From positions 1-24,050 of the forward strand of contig JAFUDW010000213.1 of the NCBI GenBank assembly GCA_017464225.1: DNA of 24,050 nt. Direction: 5' to 3'. Positions 16,882-23,861 of the stretch are shown here, in pieces (within the stretch, counting starts at the first letter, position 1; each line of letters begins with the position of its first letter). The DNA comes from Clostridia bacterium (GTDB taxonomy: Bacteria > Bacillota_A > Clostridia > Christensenellales > Aristaeellaceae). A program made the position numbers and the translations under genes. The notes under the pieces are model-generated. The model did no database searches. It was not told the DNA's origin and was given only the letters and a program-made list of their open reading frames with translations.

Positions 16882-17982
16882 TTATTCATTGTCCGTCAGG
16901 ATGCGGGCGTCGGTTTTGGCGTCAAAGATGAACACCTTTTCGGGCATCAGCGCAAACCGAACGGTTTTAGCGTTCCGGTCCACCTTGTTGCGGGCGGGAA
17001 TGATGGAGCGGATCACGGGATTGCGGCTGGCCGGATGGGTGGATACCACGCTGGTATCCCGGCCCATGACCTCCACGCGGCTGAGCGACACCTCAAAGGG
17101 CCCCTTCTCATCCAGGGTAAAGCCCTCCGGACGGATGCCCACGGTGACCGGCTGATCGGGCACGCCCGGAGCGCCGCAGACGGCGGCGTCGCCGATGTAC
17201 AGCTTTCCGCCGCGCACCTGGCCGTCAAACACATTGATGGGAGGCGTGCCCAGGAAGGTGGCCACAAACAGGTTGACCGGGCTGTCGTATACCTCCTGCG
17301 GCGCTCCGATCTGCTGCACCACGCCGGCCTTCATCACCACGATCATATCGGAAATGCTCATGGCCTCGTCCTGATCGTGGGTCACAAAGATGGTGGTGAT
17401 CCCCGTTTCCTGCTGGATACGGCGGATCTCCTCGCGGGTCTGCAGGCGCAGGCGGGCGTCCAGGTTGGACAGCGGCTCGTCCAGCAGCAGCACCCGGGGC
17501 ATTTTCACCAGCGCCCGGGCGATGGCCACGCGCTGCTGCTGACCGCCCGAAAGCTCGCTGGGCTTGCGCTCCAGCAGCCCGTCGATCTGCACCAGCCTGG
17601 CAGCTTCCACGGCCTTTTCGCGCATCACGGTTTTGCTCAGCTTCTCGGGCCCCCGCAGGTTCTGCAGCGGGAACATGATGTTCTCCAGCACCGTCAGATG
17701 CGGATACAGCGCGTAATTCTGAAACACCAAGCCCACGCCGCGGTTTTCAGGCGGCAGGCGGGTGACATCGTCCTCGCCGAAGAGAATCTTGCCGCTGGTG
17801 GGCGGCTCCAGGCCGCAGATCAGGTTCAGCGTGGTGCTCTTGCCGCATCCCGAAGGGCCCAGCAATCCGATCAGCTTGCCATCCGGGATCTCGAAGGTAA
17901 AATCGTTCACGGCGATCACGTCGTCGCCCTTCTTGTTGCGGTTGGGGAATTTCTTGGTCAGGTTTTGCAGCACTACTTTCAT
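16882..17982 (-). CDS. ugpC: CUT1 importer ATPase, UgpC/MsmK-like
   Basis: This 366-residue ABC ATPase powers a carbohydrate-type importer. Walker A is GPSGCGKST (residues about 43-51), Q-loop VFQNYALYPHL, signature LSGGQQQRVAIARAL, Walker B VLLLDEPLSNLD and switch His in FVTHDQDEAMS. The C-terminal third (about 240-366) is the OB/TOBE regulatory domain seen in MalK, UgpC and MsmK. An unbroken set of transporter parts follows downstream. It starts 44 bp after a broken small secreted-protein gene that shares the same promoter. In many Bacillota such ATPases serve several importers. Homology supports the family; the symbol reflects the family rather than a proven glycerol-3-phosphate substrate. 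Confidence 0.93.
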   Translation of the reverse strand: MKVVLQNLTKKFPNRNKKGDDVIAVNDFTFEIPDGKLIGLLGPSGCGKSTTLNLICGLEPPTSGKILFGEDDVTRLPPENRGVGLVFQNYALYPHLTVLENIMFPLQNLRGPEKLSKTVMREKAVEAARLVQIDGLLERKPSELSGGQQQRVAIARALVKMPRVLLLDEPLSNLDARLRLQTREEIRRIQQETGITTIFVTHDQDEAMSISDMIVVMKAGVVQQIGAPQEVYDSPVNLFVATFLGTPPINVFDGQVRGGKLYIGDAAVCGAPGVPDQPVTVGIRPEGFTLDEKGPFEVSLSRVEVMGRDTSVVSTHPASRNPVIRSIIPARNKVDRNAKTVRFALMPEKVFIFDAKTDARILTDNE

Positions 17983-18026
17983 GGCGATCTTCCCTCTTTT
18001 TGTTATTTGCGCCGCGGCGCGTCAGT

Positions 18027-18216
18027 TCAGTTGGTAAGGGCGTCCTTCAGCTCGTCCTGAATATAATCCATGGCCTTCATCTCCTCGCTGTCCGTCAGCA
18101 GGCCGCCTTCACCCCCCGGGTCTGGGCGGGCAGGGTCAGCGTATCGGCGGAAGCGTTTATCGCCGCGCACAGAACAAGCGCCAGCGCTGCGGCAAAAAAA
18201 CAGCGTTTTTCAGCAT
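18027..18216 (-). pseudogene. Broken small secreted-protein gene at the head of the importer operon
   Basis: ATG at 18216 opens MLKNAVF. A run of seven T (complement of 18194-18200) then throws the frame into an early stop. Adding one base there restores a clear signal peptide, AAALALVLCAAINASA followed by DTLTLPAQTRG. A second shift is needed at a run of six G (complement of 18112-18117) to continue to GLLTDSEEMKAMDYIQDEL and stop at 18027-18029. With both corrections the product would be 63 residues, with a mature part of about 39. Both breaks are in homopolymers, so either natural slippage or assembly error fits. Alternatively it is the fused ends of a larger deleted gene. I do not recognise the family. 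Confidence 0.6.
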
Positions 18217-18256
18217 GAAAACCACACCCCAAACAGTTCTTCTATACCGCATTCAT

Positions 18257-18284
18257 ATTATCATATTTTTCCCGGCTTTGTAAA
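18257..18284 (-). promoter_or_regulatory. Promoter of the importer operon
   Basis: Minus-strand TTTACA (18279-18284) and GATAAT (18257-18262) have 16-bp spacing. They are about 40 bp upstream of the broken small ORF, the first reading frame of the importer transcript. Confidence 0.65.
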
Positions 18285-18357
18285 TAAACCTGCGCCTCGT
18301 TGCGGCATTTTTCTCGTTTTTCCGGATCGCGGGCAGGATGAAACGGAGCCTGCCGCT

Positions 18358-18395
18358 CAGGCGCGCCGTTGCGTTTCGCCGCAGGCGCGCCGTTG
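18358..18395. repeat. Two 14-bp direct repeats upstream of the secreted-protein promoter
   Basis: CAGGCGCGCCGTTG occurs at 18358-18371 and again at 18382-18395, a 24-bp period. It lies immediately before the -35 box of the plus-strand promoter at 18400. It could be an activator or repressor site, or a chance GC-rich duplication. Confidence 0.45.
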
Positions 18396-18399
18396 ATCC

Positions 18400-18428
18400 T
18401 TTACTTTTTTGCCCGATGCTTATATAAT
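18400..18428 (+). promoter_or_regulatory. Promoter of the secreted MucBP/SH3-like protein gene
   Basis: TTTACT (18400-18405) and TATAAT (18423-18428) have 17-bp spacing. A strong ribosome site AAGGAGG (18457-18463) lies 5 bp before the ATG at 18469. Confidence 0.75.
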
Positions 18429-18468
18429 GGAAAGGTAATGTACTTACTCCGTTTTCAAGGAGGCACTC

Positions 18469-19890
18469 ATGAAAAACACAAAAGCCATCCGCCCGCTTTG
18501 CGCCCTCCTGCTGATCTGCGCGCTGCTGCTGTGCGCCGCCCTGGCCGACGGCGCCGCGCCCGAGGGAAACGCCAATGAAACGGCGGAGTTCTACGTGTAC
18601 GCGCCTGCCGCCGCCACGCTGACCTTCACCCAGGAGAAGGGCACCATTTACAGCACCATGGGCATGCGCAATACCGTTTACGGCGGGTATACCGTGACCT
18701 GGTACCCCACCAGCCAGCCCACCGCCAGCCGCAGCGTGACCTTTACCGGCCGCACGGCTTCCATTTCCCTGAGCCGGGGCGTTTATTACACCGTGCGCGT
18801 CACGCCCTATACCATGGATCAATTGCAGGCCCGGGACGCATACCTGGGTTATCCCGGCAGCTACAACCGCTGGATCACGCCGTCGGAATGGGCGCTGACC
18901 AACGCCGGCGGCTGTCAGATCATGGCGGCGGCGCCCGTTTCCGCCACGGCGACGCCCTCGCCCAACCCTTACGCATACCTGTGGTACACCGCCACGCCCA
19001 CGCCCTATATCTATTCCTGGTATACCGCCACGCCCCAGCCCAAGGCCCAGGCCACGGTCTATGTGTTCTATCGGCTCGCCGACGGCTCGCTCATCACCTA
19101 TACCTCCGAAAAGCTTGCGCCCGGCGCGCACCTGATCACCGGCAAGCTGAACGGCAGCTACTTTACCCCGATCAGCACCAATTACCAGGTGGTCACCGTA
19201 TCAAACGAGGGCGTAGCCAGCCCGTCCAGCGTGACCTTTTATTACCAGTACAACAGCGGCGGCGCATCGGTCACCGCCGCCCCCACGGCCACGCCTACGC
19301 CCACTCCGCTGCCCACCGCGCTGGTCAATGTGGTCTATAAGCAGCTGGACGGCACAGAGCTGTACCGCGAGACCCGGCAGCTGACCCAGGGCACCCATAT
19401 GATCAGCTATGACAACCGGTTTGATTACATCACCTGGCTCACCTTCTGCGGCCCGGCCAATTACAACGTAACGGTATACAGTAACGGCCAGGTATCGGCC
19501 TCCGAGATCACCTTCTATTTCACCCTGCGTTCAGGCTTTGCCGCCGCGCCTTTCCTCCTGACGCCGACGCCCTCGCCCACCCCCGCGCCGCTGTATGACG
19601 AATCGCTTACCGATCAGCAGGCCATCATCGGCGCAAGCAAGATCTACCCCCGTCCACAGCCCGGCAAGGGTAAAAACACCTTCAACTACGAGGCCATAGG
19701 GCAGAAGGTGACCGTGCACAGCAAGGCGCTGTCCCTGGCCAACGACGACAGCTGGTGGGTATGCATCAGCGCCAATCTCAAATGCTGGGGCACCACCTAC
19801 GTGATCGATCACGAATGGATCAAAACCACCTACCTGAACCCCCTCTCCTATGATCTGGACGCTGTGCCGCTGGATCCGAATTACAATTGA
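18469..19890 (+). CDS. Secreted multidomain protein with MucBP-like repeats and SH3-like C-terminus
   Basis: This 473-residue exported protein has a signal peptide at about 1-27 (KAIRPLCALLLICALLLCAA). The first domain (about 35-150) is beta-rich. A Thr/Pro linker with repeated WYTATP follows. Two related 70-residue units follow, TVYVFYRLADGS...VTFYY (about 193-262) and VNVVYKQLDGTE...ITFYF (about 284-352). They resemble MucBP domains, with the V-x-Y-x-D-G start. Linkers rich in TPTP separate them. The C-terminal 100 residues (FNYEAIGQKVTVHSKAL, SWWVCIS) look like a bacterial SH3-type domain. No LPxTG or membrane anchor is seen, so it is probably released or wall-bound through the SH3-like domain. 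It is monocistronic and convergent with the methyltransferase operon. Adhesion or mucin contact is inference. Confidence 0.82.
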   Translation: MKNTKAIRPLCALLLICALLLCAALADGAAPEGNANETAEFYVYAPAAATLTFTQEKGTIYSTMGMRNTVYGGYTVTWYPTSQPTASRSVTFTGRTASISLSRGVYYTVRVTPYTMDQLQARDAYLGYPGSYNRWITPSEWALTNAGGCQIMAAAPVSATATPSPNPYAYLWYTATPTPYIYSWYTATPQPKAQATVYVFYRLADGSLITYTSEKLAPGAHLITGKLNGSYFTPISTNYQVVTVSNEGVASPSSVTFYYQYNSGGASVTAAPTATPTPTPLPTALVNVVYKQLDGTELYRETRQLTQGTHMISYDNRFDYITWLTFCGPANYNVTVYSNGQVSASEITFYFTLRSGFAAAPFLLTPTPSPTPAPLYDESLTDQQAIIGASKIYPRPQPGKGKNTFNYEAIGQKVTVHSKALSLANDDSWWVCISANLKCWGTTYVIDHEWIKTTYLNPLSYDLDAVPLDPNYN

Positions 19891-19927
19891 TACTGATTCC
19901 TGATTGAAAAAGATAGAGATTTGACGA

Positions 19928-20114
19928 GGGACGATAAGGGCCTCCGCGTCCCAGGCCTTCCGGCCCGCCACCCGCTCCGGAAATGACGTCGGCTTACCGA
20001 CGTCAAAGACCCGTCAGCGTCATAGCCGCATAAGCAAAACGGCTGGATCGAGCTTGCTCAGAATCCAGTCGTTTTTGCGCTGCGGCGTATTTCAGGAGCG
20101 CCCCTTAACGTCCC
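19928..20114 (-). repeat. Intergenic repeat element with terminal inverted repeats (187 bp)
   Basis: Read on the minus strand, the element starts GGGACGTTAAGGGGC (20114-20100) and ends GGCCCTTATCGTCCC (19942-19928). The ends are inverted repeats matching at 13 of 15 positions. The interior shares a 112-bp block with 10587-10698. That block includes a two-tier hairpin (CTGGAT/ATCCAG outside, GAGC/GCTC inside) and a 9-bp stem TGACGTCGG/CCGACGTCA. It also carries the GC-rich module of 262-281. It sits between convergent genes ending at 19890 and 20163. The flanks 19891-19927 and 20115-20162 show nothing further and no clear target-site duplication. Confidence 0.8.
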
Positions 20115-20162
20115 CCCATATATTCAGTTCAGGCCGTTCAAACGCCCGAAGACGAGACCGGC

Positions 20163-21059
20163 TCAGCCTTTGCGCAGCCGGGCCATGAAGAATCCCTCAT
20201 ACTCCGGCGTAGGACATACGCACAGCGCCTCAGGGAAGGCGCAGGGCAGAAGCGGCAGCGCCTCCATGCCAGGGAAAGCAATGGGCTCCAGCGCGGCGTT
20301 CATCCCTTTCAGGGCTGAGCGGATGATATTCTCGTTTTCATCGGCCAGGATGGAGCAGGTGGAATACACCATCGCGCAGCCGGGCTTGAGCAGTGAAAGC
20401 GCTTTGCGCAGCAGTTTCAGCTGTACAGCGGCCGAATTACGCACCAACTTTTCGGAAAAGGCGCGGCAGCTGCCGGGATCGCTTTCCAGCATAGTGCCGC
20501 TTCCGCTGCACGGCGCGTCCAGCAGGATCTGGTCAAAGCGGAAAAAATCCTCCAGCTTGCAGGCGTCCCGCACCATCACGCTGACCCGGGTGGCGCCTTG
20601 TTTTTGCAGGTTGTACTGCAATTTTTCCGCCCGGATCTTATTGATCTCGCAGGCCGTAATGTTGGCGCGGCCATCCGTCATGGCCGCCATCTGGGCGGTT
20701 TTGCCGCCGGGCGCGGCAGCCATATCCAGGATGTCCTTCCCCATGAGGGGCTGCAGCGCGATGGGCGGCAGCATGGAGGACAGGCTTTGCAGATAGATTT
20801 CGCCCTTTTCATAGGCAGGCAGCTGCCACAGCGCGCGCTCATCGGCCTCGGGCAGCAGGAAAGCGTCCTCGCTCCAGGGCAAGCGCTCAAAAGCGATGCC
20901 CGCGCCGTTCAGCAGCGCCGCGACCGATTCAGAGGAGGTTTTGAGCCGATTGGCCCGCAGCGAAACTCGGCGTCCTCCGGCCATTCCCGCAAGGATCCTG
21001 CCGCAGTCCTCCGGGCTGTACTGTTTCCGGATGGCTTCGGTAAAAAAAGCTGGCAGCAT
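20163..21059 (-). CDS. RsmB/RsmF-family RNA (cytosine-5) methyltransferase
   Basis: This 298-residue SAM-dependent methyltransferase belongs to the NOL1/NOP2/Sun family. Its SAM-binding motif is DMAAAPGGKT (112-121). The two Cys expected for m5C chemistry are C184 in DAPCSGSG (base release) and C235 in YSTCS (nucleophile). The N-terminal 90 residues form the family's RNA-binding region (RANRLK, ALWQLPAYEKGEIYLQ). It is shorter than full-length RsmF, lacking the C-terminal extension of about 150 residues. The target (16S rRNA or tRNA) is therefore not certain. It starts 10 bp after the HAD phosphatase gene and is probably co-transcribed with it. Confidence 0.92.
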   Translation of the reverse strand: MLPAFFTEAIRKQYSPEDCGRILAGMAGGRRVSLRANRLKTSSESVAALLNGAGIAFERLPWSEDAFLLPEADERALWQLPAYEKGEIYLQSLSSMLPPIALQPLMGKDILDMAAAPGGKTAQMAAMTDGRANITACEINKIRAEKLQYNLQKQGATRVSVMVRDACKLEDFFRFDQILLDAPCSGSGTMLESDPGSCRAFSEKLVRNSAAVQLKLLRKALSLLKPGCAMVYSTCSILADENENIIRSALKGMNAALEPIAFPGMEALPLLPCAFPEALCVCPTPEYEGFFMARLRKG

Positions 21060-21069
21060 GGTTCATTCC

Positions 21070-21900
21070 TCACAGCACATACTGTTCAATAAACTGCGCG
21101 ATCCCATCCTGATCATAGGGGGCGGCCACGCGATCGGCCACGGCCTTCACGGCCTCCGGCGCGTTGCCCATGGCCACGCCGCAGCCCACCGTGCGCAGCA
21201 TTTCCAGATCGTTTCCGCCGTCGCCGAAGGCCGCCGCGCGGCTGATATCAATGCCCAGCCGTTCGCACAGCCAACGGATGCCCAGTCCCTTGCTGCAGCC
21301 CTTGGGCGCCACCTCCAGTGCCCGGCTGCCGATGGAGCTGGTCACCTCGTAAAGGCCCAGCGCTTCCAGTTCTTCCCGGATGCGCGCCACCGCGTCCTGA
21401 TCGCACTCCACCAGGTTGATCTTTTCCAGTCCTTTCGCTCCCTGATCAAAAAACTGGCCGATGCTGCCGATGGGAGGCAGGCTGCTGCGCCAGAAGTAGC
21501 GCTTATGCCAGGGCGGCAGCGCTCGGGTGGCGGTCATGGCATGGGCCTTTTCGGTAAGCAGGATCTCGCCGTTCACAAACAGCTCAAAAAAATCCACATG
21601 CCGATCGATGATCTGGCAGGCCAGCCGCGCCTCGTCGGGGCTGAACGCGTGGTGGAAAATCTGCTTGTTTGCCTTTAAATCATAGATAGCCGCACCGTTG
21701 CTGGTCACGGCGTAATCAAAGGGCTGCTGGCGGGCGATACCCTCAATGAGCCCCAGGCAGCGGCCCGTGGCGAAGGAAAGCCGCGCTCCGGCCTGCTGGG
21801 CGGCGGCCAGAGCCGCCAGATTGCGCGGGGATACGGTCGCGTGATCCGGCCCCAGCAGCGTACCGTCCAAATCAAAAAACAGGATATCATAATTTGCCAT
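21070..21900 (-). CDS. Cof-type HAD-IIB family sugar/nucleotide phosphatase
   Basis: This 276-residue cytoplasmic phosphatase has the HAD motifs in order. The nucleophile loop is FFDLDGTLL (D10, D12). Motif II is SFATGR (about 42-47), motif III Lys is K200 in EVAPKGCSKG, and the metal-binding loop is GDGGND (226-231). The C2B cap lies between motifs II and III (about 85-190), as in Cof/YidA proteins. These enzymes dephosphorylate sugar phosphates, FMN or other small metabolites; the substrate cannot be read from sequence. A strong promoter, TTGACA-16-TATAAT, lies upstream and AAAGGGGC supplies the ribosome site. The rRNA methyltransferase-like gene follows. Confidence 0.92.
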   Translation of the reverse strand: MANYDILFFDLDGTLLGPDHATVSPRNLAALAAAQQAGARLSFATGRCLGLIEGIARQQPFDYAVTSNGAAIYDLKANKQIFHHAFSPDEARLACQIIDRHVDFFELFVNGEILLTEKAHAMTATRALPPWHKRYFWRSSLPPIGSIGQFFDQGAKGLEKINLVECDQDAVARIREELEALGLYEVTSSIGSRALEVAPKGCSKGLGIRWLCERLGIDISRAAAFGDGGNDLEMLRTVGCGVAMGNAPEAVKAVADRVAAPYDQDGIAQFIEQYVL

Positions 21901-21936
21901 ACCAGCGCCCCTTTTGTATTGCGTATATACCTTTTT

Positions 21937-21964
21937 ATTATACCGGAAGCGCGGCGTATGTCAA
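21937..21964 (-). promoter_or_regulatory. Promoter of the HAD-methyltransferase operon
   Basis: Minus-strand TTGACA (21959-21964) and TATAAT (21937-21942) have 16-bp spacing. Its upstream edge lies 8 bp from the -35 of the divergent ywlC promoter. Confidence 0.75.
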
Positions 21965-21972
21965 GGAACGGC

Positions 21973-22001
21973 TTTACTTTCCCGGGTAAAAAGCCTATAA
22001 T
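21973..22001 (+). promoter_or_regulatory. Promoter of ywlC
   Basis: TTTACT (21973-21978) and TATAAT (21996-22001) have 17-bp spacing. GGAGG at 22023-22027 is the ribosome site. Confidence 0.75.
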
Positions 22002-22032
22002 ATCCCGGTACAATCCATTGACGGAGGCATGC

Positions 22033-23058
22033 ATGAACACCCGGCTTTTACCGGCTGACCCGGAAAACATCGCCCTGGCCGCCCAGCTGATCCGGCAAGG
22101 CAAGCTGGTTGGCTTTCCCACCGAAACGGTATACGGTTTGGGAGCGGACGCCCTGAACGCCCAGGCTGTACTGGATATTTTCGCGGCCAAGGGCCGTCCG
22201 GCGGATAATCCGCTGATCGTGCATATCGCGCGTTTTGAGGAAATGGCGCCGCTGTGCCATATCAACGCCATGGCAAAAAAGCTGGCCGACGCCTTCTGGC
22301 CCGGCCCGCTGACCATGATATTGCCCAAAAAGGAGACCGTGCCCGCCGCCGTGACGGCAGGGCTTTTGAGCGTTGCCATCCGCATGCCGGAGCATCCCGT
22401 AGCCCGCGCGCTGATAGCGGAAAGCGGCTGCCCCATCGCCGCTCCCAGCGGCAACCGCAGCGGCCGTCCCAGCCCCACGCTGGCCACCCATATGCTGGAG
22501 GATATGGACAGGCGCATCCCGCTGATCCTGGACGGCGGTCCCTGCCGGGTGGGCGTGGAAAGCACGGTGGTCAGCCTGACGGACGACACCGCCGTGGTGC
22601 TGCGCCCGGGCGGGATTACGCCCGAAATGATCGCCGCCGTGCTGGGCGAATGCCGGGTGGCCGACAGCGTGATGCGGCCCTTAAAGGAGGGCGAAGCCGC
22701 GCCTTCTCCCGGCATGAAGCACAAGCATTACGCGCCAAAGGCCCATATGACGCTGTACGAAGGCGGCGCGGAGGCGGTATCCAGCCGCATCAAAGCCGAG
22801 TACGACGCCCTGCTTCCCGGTGAAAAAGGCCTGATCCTGGCCGTGAGCAGCCATCTTCCGCTGTATGGCAGCCGCAGCGCCGCTGATCTTGGCGCGGACG
22901 AATGGGCCGCCGCTCACAACATTTTCGCCACCCTGCGTCAGGCGGATGCCGACGGCGTCACCCGGGTATTCAGCGAAAGCTTTCCTGAGACCGGCGTGGG
23001 CCTGGCCGTGATGAACCGCATGGCCCGGGCGGCGGGATTCGATATCGTGAAGCTTTAA
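22033..23058 (+). CDS. ywlC: L-threonylcarbamoyladenylate synthase (Sua5/YwlC type)
   Basis: This 341-residue enzyme makes threonylcarbamoyl-AMP from Thr, bicarbonate and ATP, the first step of t6A37 tRNA modification. The YrdC domain (about 10-200) contains PTETVYGLGADA, the KGR motif in AAKGRPADNPL, FWPGPLTMIL and PSGNRSGRPSPT. The C-terminal Sua5 domain (about 235-341), with SPGMKHKHYAPKA linking, marks it as the long Sua5/YwlC form rather than short TsaC. The start at 22033 is preferred over the longer frame because the promoter and GGAGG (22023-22027) lie just ahead. It is tail-to-tail with the bofA-like gene, the stop codons overlapping by 4 bp. Confidence 0.95.
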   Translation: MNTRLLPADPENIALAAQLIRQGKLVGFPTETVYGLGADALNAQAVLDIFAAKGRPADNPLIVHIARFEEMAPLCHINAMAKKLADAFWPGPLTMILPKKETVPAAVTAGLLSVAIRMPEHPVARALIAESGCPIAAPSGNRSGRPSPTLATHMLEDMDRRIPLILDGGPCRVGVESTVVSLTDDTAVVLRPGGITPEMIAAVLGECRVADSVMRPLKEGEAAPSPGMKHKHYAPKAHMTLYEGGAEAVSSRIKAEYDALLPGEKGLILAVSSHLPLYGSRSAADLGADEWAAAHNIFATLRQADADGVTRVFSESFPETGVGLAVMNRMARAAGFDIVKL

Positions 23059-23297
23059 GGCATCATGGCAACGACCTGCATAAGCCCGATGCCCGGCAGG
23101 CCCAGTACGCCGGCACAGGCCACGGAGAGCGCGTTGACGCCCACCCGGAAGCCGGGCAGGGCCGAAAGCGCCATCAGCACCCATATGGCGCTCACGCTCC
23201 GGGCGACCGCCCTGTGGAACCTTGATCCTACCCGAGTTTTCATGCAGATCAGCGCCAATGGAACAAGCGCCGCCGCCGTAACAAAAACCGCCGTCAT
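23055..23297 (-). CDS. bofA: BofA-family pro-sigma-K processing regulator
   Basis: This 80-residue integral membrane protein is close to the 87 residues of B. subtilis BofA. It has two hydrophobic segments (about 2-19 and 33-50) and then the family's conserved end. VGVNALSVACAGVLGLPGI matches the BofA pattern (V-P/G-I/V-N-L...G-I/V-L-G-I/L-P-G). BofA holds SpoIVFB inactive at the forespore outer membrane until engulfment is complete. The second of two nearby ATGs (23297) is chosen because GGGAGGG (23304-23310) is 6 bp away; the ATG at 23303 abuts it. The stop overlaps ywlC by 4 bp on the opposite strand. This indicates a spore-forming ancestry. Confidence 0.85.
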   Translation of the reverse strand: MTAVFVTAAALVPLALICMKTRVGSRFHRAVARSVSAIWVLMALSALPGFRVGVNALSVACAGVLGLPGIGLMQVVAMMP

Positions 23298-23315
23298 GAT
23301 CATCCCTCCCAACCG

Positions 23316-23344
23316 GATATATTGCGAAAAGCTTCGGGATATGC
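23316..23344 (-). promoter_or_regulatory. Possible sigma-E-type promoter of bofA
   Basis: Minus-strand GCATATC (23338-23344), 14 bp, then AATATATC (23316-23323). This resembles the sigma-E pattern KMATATT-N14-CATACAHT (6 of 7 and 5 of 8). It overlaps the smpB promoter and would give a very short leader. Speculative. Confidence 0.25.
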
Positions 23345-23350
23345 TATAAT
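23322..23350 (+). promoter_or_regulatory. Promoter of smpB (extended -10)
   Basis: TTGCGA (23322-23327) and TATAAT (23345-23350) have 17-bp spacing, with TGC just before the -10 (extended -10). AAAGGAGG at 23364-23371 is the ribosome site. Confidence 0.7.
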
Positions 23351-23379
23351 ATGCTTCACCGCGAAAGGAGGTGCCGCCC

Positions 23380-23850
23380 ATGGCCAGGCAAAAGGGCATC
23401 AAGCCCGTGGCCACCAACCGCCGCGCGCGGCACGACTACTTCGTGGAGGAAACCTACGAATGCGGCCTTGCCCTGCACGGCACCGAAGTAAAATCCATCC
23501 GCCAGGGGCGAGTGAACCTGAAGGAAAGCTACGCCCGCATCAAGGATGGCGAAGTGTTTGCCGAAAGCATGCACATCAGCCCCTACGAGCAGGGCAACAT
23601 CTTCAACACCGATCCCTTGCGGCCCAACAAGCTGCTGCTGCACAAATCCGAGATCCGCAAGCTGAACCAGATGGTACAGCGCAAGGGCTACACCCTGATC
23701 CCCCTGCAGCTTTATCTGAAGGACGGACGGGTCAAAATGGAGCTGGGCGTATGCGTGGGCAAGCACCTGCACGACAAGCGGGACGCCGCCGCCGAGCGCG
23801 ACATGAAAATGCAGGCCGCCCGGGCGGTGCGCACACAGAGCGCGGAATGA
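23380..23850 (+). CDS. smpB: SsrA-binding protein SmpB
   Basis: This 156-residue basic protein binds tmRNA and delivers it to stalled ribosomes for trans-translation. Family signatures are seen: [59 protein letters not shown] and the basic C-terminal tail with [14 protein letters not shown]. The start at 23380 follows AAAGGAGG by 8 bp; a GTG at 23371 overlaps the ribosome site and is not used. The tmRNA gene begins 11 bp after its stop, so protein and RNA partner are adjacent. Confidence 0.97.
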   Translation: MARQKGIKPVATNRRARHDYFVEETYECGLALHGTEVKSIRQGRVNLKESYARIKDGEVFAESMHISPYEQGNIFNTDPLRPNKLLLHKSEIRKLNQMVQRKGYTLIPLQLYLKDGRVKMELGVCVGKHLHDKRDAAAERDMKMQAARAVRTQSAE

Positions 23851-23861
23851 CCGCGCGCCAT

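Noticed and set aside
15082..18060. A 992-codon open frame on the plus strand, antisense to the importer operon
   Set aside because: It opposes four clearly recognisable genes, has a composition of His/Gln/Gly-rich shadow translation, and has no family motif. It is an effect of GC-rich codon bias.
19928..20114. Target-site duplication flanking the repeat
   Set aside because: The immediate flanks outside the terminal repeats show no convincing direct repeat.
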